A stretch of DNA of 17,677 nucleotides from CAZNLL01 sp964573885. GTDB lineage: Bacteria; Desulfobacterota; DSM-4660; Desulfatiglandales; Desulfatiglandaceae. The notes below the pieces were generated by a model. That model did not search any database and was not told the DNA's origin. It worked only from the letters and a program-made list of their open reading frames with translations. The translations under genes were made by a program, and so were the position numbers. The stretch is taken from assembly GCA_964573885.1 (NCBI GenBank), contig CAZNLL010000081.1, positions 1-17,677 on the forward strand, written 5' to 3'. Positions 13,794-17,677 of the stretch are shown here, piece by piece. Every line of letters starts with the position of its first letter. Position 1 is the stretch's first letter.

Positions 13794-13870
13794 TCCATCT
13801 TCTCCTCTAATTTGAACAGAATTCCAATACATCGCTCGCTCAAAAAATACAGCAAAAAACCCTGCAATGA

Positions 13871-13892
13871 AAATGGGGTCAATGCTGTATAT
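13871..13892 (+). repeat. REP-like repeat, copy 4 (inverted pair with copy 5)
   Basis: It begins AAATGGGGTCAATGCTGTAT. ATGGGGT and TGTATATG are shared with the reverse complement of copy 5, with six differing central bases. Confidence 0.65.
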
Positions 13893-14012
13893 GTTTTTTG
13901 AGAAGACGTGTACCCGGGTTATTCAAAGAGGAAAACACTGAGCCGAGAAAGGGACGAAGGAGAGGCCTTTTTTTATGCCGAGAGTGCCGGCAGCTACATT
14001 ATTTTAGGTCAT

Positions 14013-14035
14013 CATATACATGGTCAACCCCATAG
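14013..14035 (-). repeat. REP-like repeat, copy 5 (inverted, diverged)
   Basis: The reverse complement contains ATGGGGTTGACCATGTATAT. It keeps the outer halves of the repeat but differs in the middle, and faces copy 4 about 120 bp away. Confidence 0.55.
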
Positions 14036-14152
14036 AAAAACCTAAAGGGCTAAGGCATTGTAAAATGGTACTACACGTAACACGTTAGGTGCGCTTCTGA
14101 GGATCACGGCCCGGCACCCGCCTTGGATCGCCTACAAAGGGAGAAGGAAAAA

Positions 14153-16195
14153 ATGGAACATTCCAATCACGATCATCAGGGGGGAGATCACGATAAGCAA
14201 CACGGTGATCACCAGAGTCACCACGCCCATATGGTAGCGGATTTTCGCCGGCGGTTCTGGATCTCCCTTGTCCTCAGCATCCCCATCCTGGTCCTGGCCC
14301 CCCTCATCCAGGGGCTTTTGGGCCTGGAAAAGGCCCTGGCATTCCCGGGAGACAGTTTTGTCCAGTTCGCCCTTGCCACGGTGGTCTTTTTCTATGGGGG
14401 GTGGCCTTTCTTAAAAGGGCTGGTGGACGAGATCAGGAAAAAAGAGCCCGGCATGATGACCCTTATCGGTCTGGCTGTTATGGTGGCCTATATCTATAGT
14501 TCCCTGGTGGTCTTCGGCCTGCCAGGAAAGGTCTTTTTCTGGGAGCTTGCCACCTTGATCGTGGTCATGCTTCTGGGGCACTGGATAGAGATGCGGTCCG
14601 TGATGGGTGCTTCAGGGGCCCTGGAAGAACTGGTGAAACTCATCCCCTCCGAGGCCCATCTTATAAAAGAAGACGGCGGTACCGAAGAGGTCCCCGTGTC
14701 TGAACTCAAGGCAGAGGACCGGGTGGTTGTAAAGCCCGGTGAAAAAATCCCCACCGACGGGGTTGTGGCGGAGGGACGAACCACCCTCAACGAGGCCATG
14801 CTTACCGGGGAGAGCAAGCCGGTGGAAAAGGGGGAAGGGGACGAAGTGATCGGCGGAGCCGTTAACGGAGAATCCGCCATTACAGTGGAAGTCAAAAAGG
14901 TGGGCGACGAGACCTACCTCTCCCAGGTGGTCCAGATGGTTCAGGAGGCCCAGGAGTCGCGCTCCAGGACCCAGGACCTGGCCAATAAAGCGGCCCTGTG
15001 GCTGACCATTATCGCCCTGAGCGTGGGGGGTATCACTTTGATTTTCTGGCTCCTTTTTGGAAAGGCATTTGTTTTTTCCCTGGAGCGGACGGTCACCGTC
15101 ATGGTCATCACCTGTCCGCATGCCCTGGGACTGGCTGTTCCCTTGGTGGTGGCCGTATCCACGTCCCTTGCCGCAGGAAGGGGCCTGCTCATCAGGGACC
15201 GCTCATCCTTTGAGAGGGGGCGGCATCTGGACGCCGTGGTTTTTGATAAAACAGGAACCCTGACGGAAGGCCGTTTCGGAATTACGGATATCATATCCTT
15301 AAGCGAAAAAGGGGAAGACACCCTCTTGAAGCTGGCCGCGGCACTGGAAAGCCGGTCTGAACATCCTATTGCCAAAGGTATTGTTGAAGAGGCCCGGAAA
15401 AGGGGGGTCGATTACCCGGATCCTGAGGGCTTTGAGGCCATTGCAGGAAAAGGGGCCCAGGCGAAAGTCCAAGGCTCGATGATCAAGGTGGTCAGCCGCG
15501 GCTACCTCAAAGAAAACAATATCAAGGTGGAAGGTCCTGACGTTGAAAAAGTGGAGGAGGAAGGAAAAACCATGGTCTACGTCCTGGTTGGGGAAAAGCC
15601 CGAGGGGGTGATCGCCCTGGCCGATATCATCCGGGAGGAATCCCGGGATGCCCTTTCCCGGCTCAAGGGCATGAATATCCAGGTGATGATGCTCACAGGC
15701 GATTCACAGGCCGTGGCCCGCTGGGTGGCCCGGGAACTTGATCTGGACGACTATTTTGCTGAAGTTCTTCCTGACCAGAAGGCGTCAAAGATCAAAGAAG
15801 TCAAAGAGCGGGGTCTCACTGTGGCCATGGTCGGAGACGGTGTCAACGACGCCCCGGCCCTGGTGGAGGCGGATATGGGCATCGCCATAGGGGCCGGGAC
15901 TGACGTGGCCATGGAAGCGGCGGACATTGTGCTGGTCCGCTCCGATCCCGGTGATGTAACCGCCATCGTAGAACTTGCCCAGGCAACCTATTCCAAGATG
16001 GTCCAGAATCTTTGGTGGGCCACGGGGTACAATGCATTCGCCATCCCACTGGCCGCCGGTGTGCTCTATCCCGTCGGTTTCGTGCTGCCCCCGGCAATCG
16101 GTGCTTTGGTCATGTCTCTATCCACGGTCATCGTCGCCGTCAATGCACGGCTGCTCGGCAAGAAAAAGGACACAGGCAATTATGAGAGAACTTAG
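14153..16195 (+). CDS. copB: P1B-3 type heavy-metal ATPase (CopB-like copper/silver exporter)
   Basis: Inner-membrane cation-pumping ATPase of 680 residues. The N terminus is a His-rich metal-binding tail (HSNHDHQGGDHDKQHGDHQ, residues 3-21, continuing to about 26) and there is no CxxC HMA domain. The transmembrane CPH motif (C321-P-H, in TCPHALGLAVPL) defines the P1B-3 class, associated with Cu(II)/Ag(I). Later membrane motifs GYNAFAIPLA and MSLSTVIVAVNA also fit that class. Catalytic elements are the actuator TGES (T218), the phosphorylated D365 in DKTGTLT, the HP motif in SEHPIAKGI and the hinge GDGVNDAP (561-568). The start at ATG 14153 has an AGGGAG-type ribosome site; TTG 14123 is in frame but less likely. 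Two small unknown genes follow in the operon. No metal-responsive regulator gene is adjacent. Confidence 0.93.
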   Translation: MEHSNHDHQGGDHDKQHGDHQSHHAHMVADFRRRFWISLVLSIPILVLAPLIQGLLGLEKALAFPGDSFVQFALATVVFFYGGWPFLKGLVDEIRKKEPGMMTLIGLAVMVAYIYSSLVVFGLPGKVFFWELATLIVVMLLGHWIEMRSVMGASGALEELVKLIPSEAHLIKEDGGTEEVPVSELKAEDRVVVKPGEKIPTDGVVAEGRTTLNEAMLTGESKPVEKGEGDEVIGGAVNGESAITVEVKKVGDETYLSQVVQMVQEAQESRSRTQDLANKAALWLTIIALSVGGITLIFWLLFGKAFVFSLERTVTVMVITCPHALGLAVPLVVAVSTSLAAGRGLLIRDRSSFERGRHLDAVVFDKTGTLTEGRFGITDIISLSEKGEDTLLKLAAALESRSEHPIAKGIVEEARKRGVDYPDPEGFEAIAGKGAQAKVQGSMIKVVSRGYLKENNIKVEGPDVEKVEEEGKTMVYVLVGEKPEGVIALADIIREESRDALSRLKGMNIQVMMLTGDSQAVARWVARELDLDDYFAEVLPDQKASKIKEVKERGLTVAMVGDGVNDAPALVEADMGIAIGAGTDVAMEAADIVLVRSDPGDVTAIVELAQATYSKMVQNLWWATGYNAFAIPLAAGVLYPVGFVLPPAIGALVMSLSTVIVAVNARLLGKKKDTGNYERT

Positions 16196-16232
16196 AGCAA
16201 ATTAATGGGGATTTAATCAAGGAGGTTAGAAT

Positions 16233-16655
16233 ATGAGAGACAAGGAGACATTGCACAAAAGGGTCCAGGAAGAGATTGACTGTTTCGCCACCACAGATCC
16301 GCTCAAGGAGATGTCGGAGCTGGGAAAAGGGGAGGATCCGGAGGAAGCGGCCTTGAAGTGGATGGCGCTGGCCGTACTCCACGGCATCAACATGAACGCC
16401 GAAAAAACCACCATTGTAAAATCAGCAGACGGTCAGGTGAAGGTCACGGCCCACTACCGTCCGGCCGAACTCCCATCACCCGGTACCACCATTGGGGAGA
16501 AGGTCATTCAGTCCATACGGGACATCTTGCATCTTGAGGAGGAAAAGGGGAAGACCACCCTGGCCCTGGGGGTCAGGGAGGGCAGATTTGACTTGAAGGT
16601 AAAGGTTAAAAAGGACGAGGAGGGGGAAAAGGTAACCCTAAAATTCCCCGATTAA
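16233..16655 (+). CDS. small cytosolic protein of unknown function, copB operon
   Basis: 140 residues, charged, no signal peptide, one cysteine. The N-terminal half is helical (LHKRVQEEIDCFATTDPLKE, then DPEEAALKWMALAVLHGINM). The C-terminal half has alternating strands (TTIVKSADGQVKVTAHYR ... GRFDLKVKVKKDEEGEKVTL). I do not recognise the family. It has a very strong AAGGAGGT ribosome site six nt before ATG 16233 and begins 37 nt after the copper ATPase ends, so it is probably co-transcribed and may serve metal handling or stress adaptation (inference). Confidence 0.75.
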   Translation: MRDKETLHKRVQEEIDCFATTDPLKEMSELGKGEDPEEAALKWMALAVLHGINMNAEKTTIVKSADGQVKVTAHYRPAELPSPGTTIGEKVIQSIRDILHLEEEKGKTTLALGVREGRFDLKVKVKKDEEGEKVTLKFPD

Positions 16656-16694
16656 AGGTTAAACAACATCCACATTTGAAAGGAGGATCAACCC

Positions 16695-16943
16695 ATGCAT
16701 GACAAGGAAGCCCTTTGTGAAAAGATCAAGTCCATTTATCCGGAGATTGGAGAGTGTGGAATCGATGTGGACCTGGAATGGAACGATGAAAAAAAGGCCT
16801 GGATTGTTGATCTCAAAAAGGATCACCATGAACTCACCACCCATCTGGAGCCCGAAGACGCGGATGCCTGCATGGAAGGCCGTCACTGCGTTTCCCTGGG
16901 CGTCCAGATCGAACAGCTAAAGGAGAACATCGAAAGAGGCTAA
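16695..16943 (+). CDS. small acidic four-cysteine protein of unknown function, copB operon
   Basis: 82 residues, acidic, no signal peptide. Four cysteines occur, in EALCEKIK, EIGECGID and DACMEGRHC (the last two only five residues apart). A His pair (KDHHELTTH) lies between, so metal or thiol chemistry is conceivable but not shown. AGGAGG lies eight nt before the ATG. It follows the 140-residue protein by 39 nt and is the last gene of the copB unit. It converges with the oxidoreductase beta-subunit gene 34 nt downstream. No named domain is recognised. Confidence 0.75.
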   Translation: MHDKEALCEKIKSIYPEIGECGIDVDLEWNDEKKAWIVDLKKDHHELTTHLEPEDADACMEGRHCVSLGVQIEQLKENIERG

Positions 16944-16977
16944 TAACACAATAAAACGCCGCCCCTCCCGGGATTTA

Positions 16978-17677
16978 TTAATCCTTGGCCGGCCGGAATT
17001 TGGAGAGGATCTGCCTGATATTTTCAGTATCTGGAGACCCCAGGGTCGTTAAGGCTTCTTCGGTGACCTCCTCTCTGAAGCGCCGGCCGAAGATTGTCTG
17101 AGAGGGGCCTTCATAAAGGATGCCTATAGGGATCTTTTCTCCCGTGATTAAGGCGGTATCCAGTGCCCCCCTTTGGTCGGTTTCGTCATAATCATCCGCC
17201 AGTTTGTAAACCCTCTCTTTGTACCAGCTTACGGGATGGGTGCCCCAGGTAATGCAGGGCTGGATGACATCCACATAGGAGAGTCCCCGGTGCTTAACCG
17301 CCCTGACCAGGATATTCTTTAAGTGATCGCCCTCTCCTGCAAACCCCCTCGCCACAAAGCCACACCCGTGGAGTATGGCGATGGCCGGCATGTTCAAGGG
17401 GGTGATATCCACGCCGTGAACCTGCAAGGTTCGTTTCTCCCCATAGGGGGTGGTCGGGGAGGCCTGGCCCTTGGTCAATGCGTAGATCTCATTGTTGTGA
17501 ACCACCACCGTAATATCGGGATTCCTCCGGAGGGCGTGAATGAAATGATTCCCCCCTTCTCCGTAACAATCGCCGTCTCCGGTGACCACAATGGTTGTCA
17601 GTGTTGGATTGGCCACATGAACGCCCAGGGCCACAGGAATGGCCCGGCCGTGGAGACCGTTGAAGAGGTTGCACTTC
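16978..17677 (-). CDS. 2-oxoacid:ferredoxin oxidoreductase, beta subunit (partial, cut by window end)
   Basis: TPP-binding subunit of a pyruvate/2-oxoglutarate-type ferredoxin oxidoreductase, which oxidatively decarboxylates a 2-oxoacid to the acyl-CoA in anaerobes. The frame is open through the right edge and the visible 232 residues start KCNLFNGLHGRAIPVALGV, a well-conserved internal segment, so the N terminus lies outside. The TPP/Mg motif is VTGDGDCYGEGGNHF ... VVHNNEIY (GDG-N~25-NN), followed by ALTKGQASPTT and DVIQPCITW. The YALTKGQASPTT form is common in 2-oxoglutarate/generic 2-oxoacid types (KorB/OorB-like), but substrate cannot be settled here. A GTG at 17634 is an internal codon, not the start. 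The alpha subunit would be expected upstream, right of the window. Confidence 0.93.
   Translation of the reverse strand, partial: KCNLFNGLHGRAIPVALGVHVANPTLTTIVVTGDGDCYGEGGNHFIHALRRNPDITVVVHNNEIYALTKGQASPTTPYGEKRTLQVHGVDITPLNMPAIAILHGCGFVARGFAGEGDHLKNILVRAVKHRGLSYVDVIQPCITWGTHPVSWYKERVYKLADDYDETDQRGALDTALITGEKIPIGILYEGPSQTIFGRRFREEVTEEALTTLGSPDTENIRQILSKFRPAKD

Larger units (their letters stand above)
13794..14152. other. divergent intergenic region between pcm and the copper ATPase
   Basis: About 360 bp with promoters for both directions expected, but no convincing -35/-10 pair or CueR/CsoR-type operator was recognised. It holds REP-like copies 4 and 5 facing each other (13871-13892 and 14013-14035). 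The imperfect tandem CACGTAACACGTTA near 14075-14090 is a candidate regulator site only. Confidence 0.5.

Noticed and set aside
1..17677. tRNA, rRNA, CRISPR array or transposase gene
   Set aside because: No cloverleaf, ribosomal signature, regularly spaced direct repeats or transposase motifs were seen on either strand.

Overview
The window looks like a chromosomal segment of a moderately GC-rich, anaerobic, Gram-negative bacterium. A sulfate-reducer-like member of the Desulfobacterota (old Deltaproteobacteria) is my best guess. The basis is a 2-oxoacid:ferredoxin oxidoreductase, a radical SAM protein, an iron-type alcohol dehydrogenase, an outer-membrane barrel protein and sigma-54 control. 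The placement is inference from gene content, not a search result.

Layout. (1) 1-4283, plus strand: a near-perfect -24/-12 (sigma-54) promoter at 161-176 precedes an iron-containing alcohol dehydrogenase, a DegT/DnrJ-type PLP aminotransferase and a GAF-AAA+-HTH sigma-54 activator. (2) 4284-5429: a second sigma-54 promoter at 4561-4576 precedes an outer-membrane beta-barrel protein. The activator is therefore flanked by two promoters of the kind it could drive. (3) 5407-8551, minus strand: an AzgA-type purine permease is followed by a 600-residue protein whose C-terminal part resembles nucleoside phosphorylases. This is a plausible but unproven purine salvage unit. (4) 8682-9995, plus strand: a Phd/YefM-PIN toxin-antitoxin pair, then a DUF4258 protein overlapped in context by a small cysteine-free partner, which is a second TA-like pair. 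(5) 10271-12314, minus strand: a half-size BON-domain protein, a radical SAM protein with extra C-terminal cysteines, and a short HPF/RaiA-type ribosome-associated protein that lacks the usual C-terminal part. (6) 12071-14035: five copies of a REP-like sequence built on ATGGGGTCAAT...GTAT, four of them in two inverted pairs, around a small exported protein and the repair methyltransferase Pcm. (7) 14153-16943, plus strand: a CPH-type (CopB/P1B-3) copper/silver ATPase with a His-rich N terminus and two small unknown cytosolic proteins in the same operon. (8) 16978 to the right edge, minus strand: the beta subunit of a 2-oxoacid:ferredoxin oxidoreductase, cut by the window end.

The most distinctive part is the self-contained sigma-54 module (regulator, two metabolic enzymes, outer-membrane protein, two promoters). 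Next come the permease/phosphorylase-like pair, the two stacked TA-like pairs and the copB operon with its unknown partners. No rRNA, tRNA, CRISPR array or transposase gene was seen.
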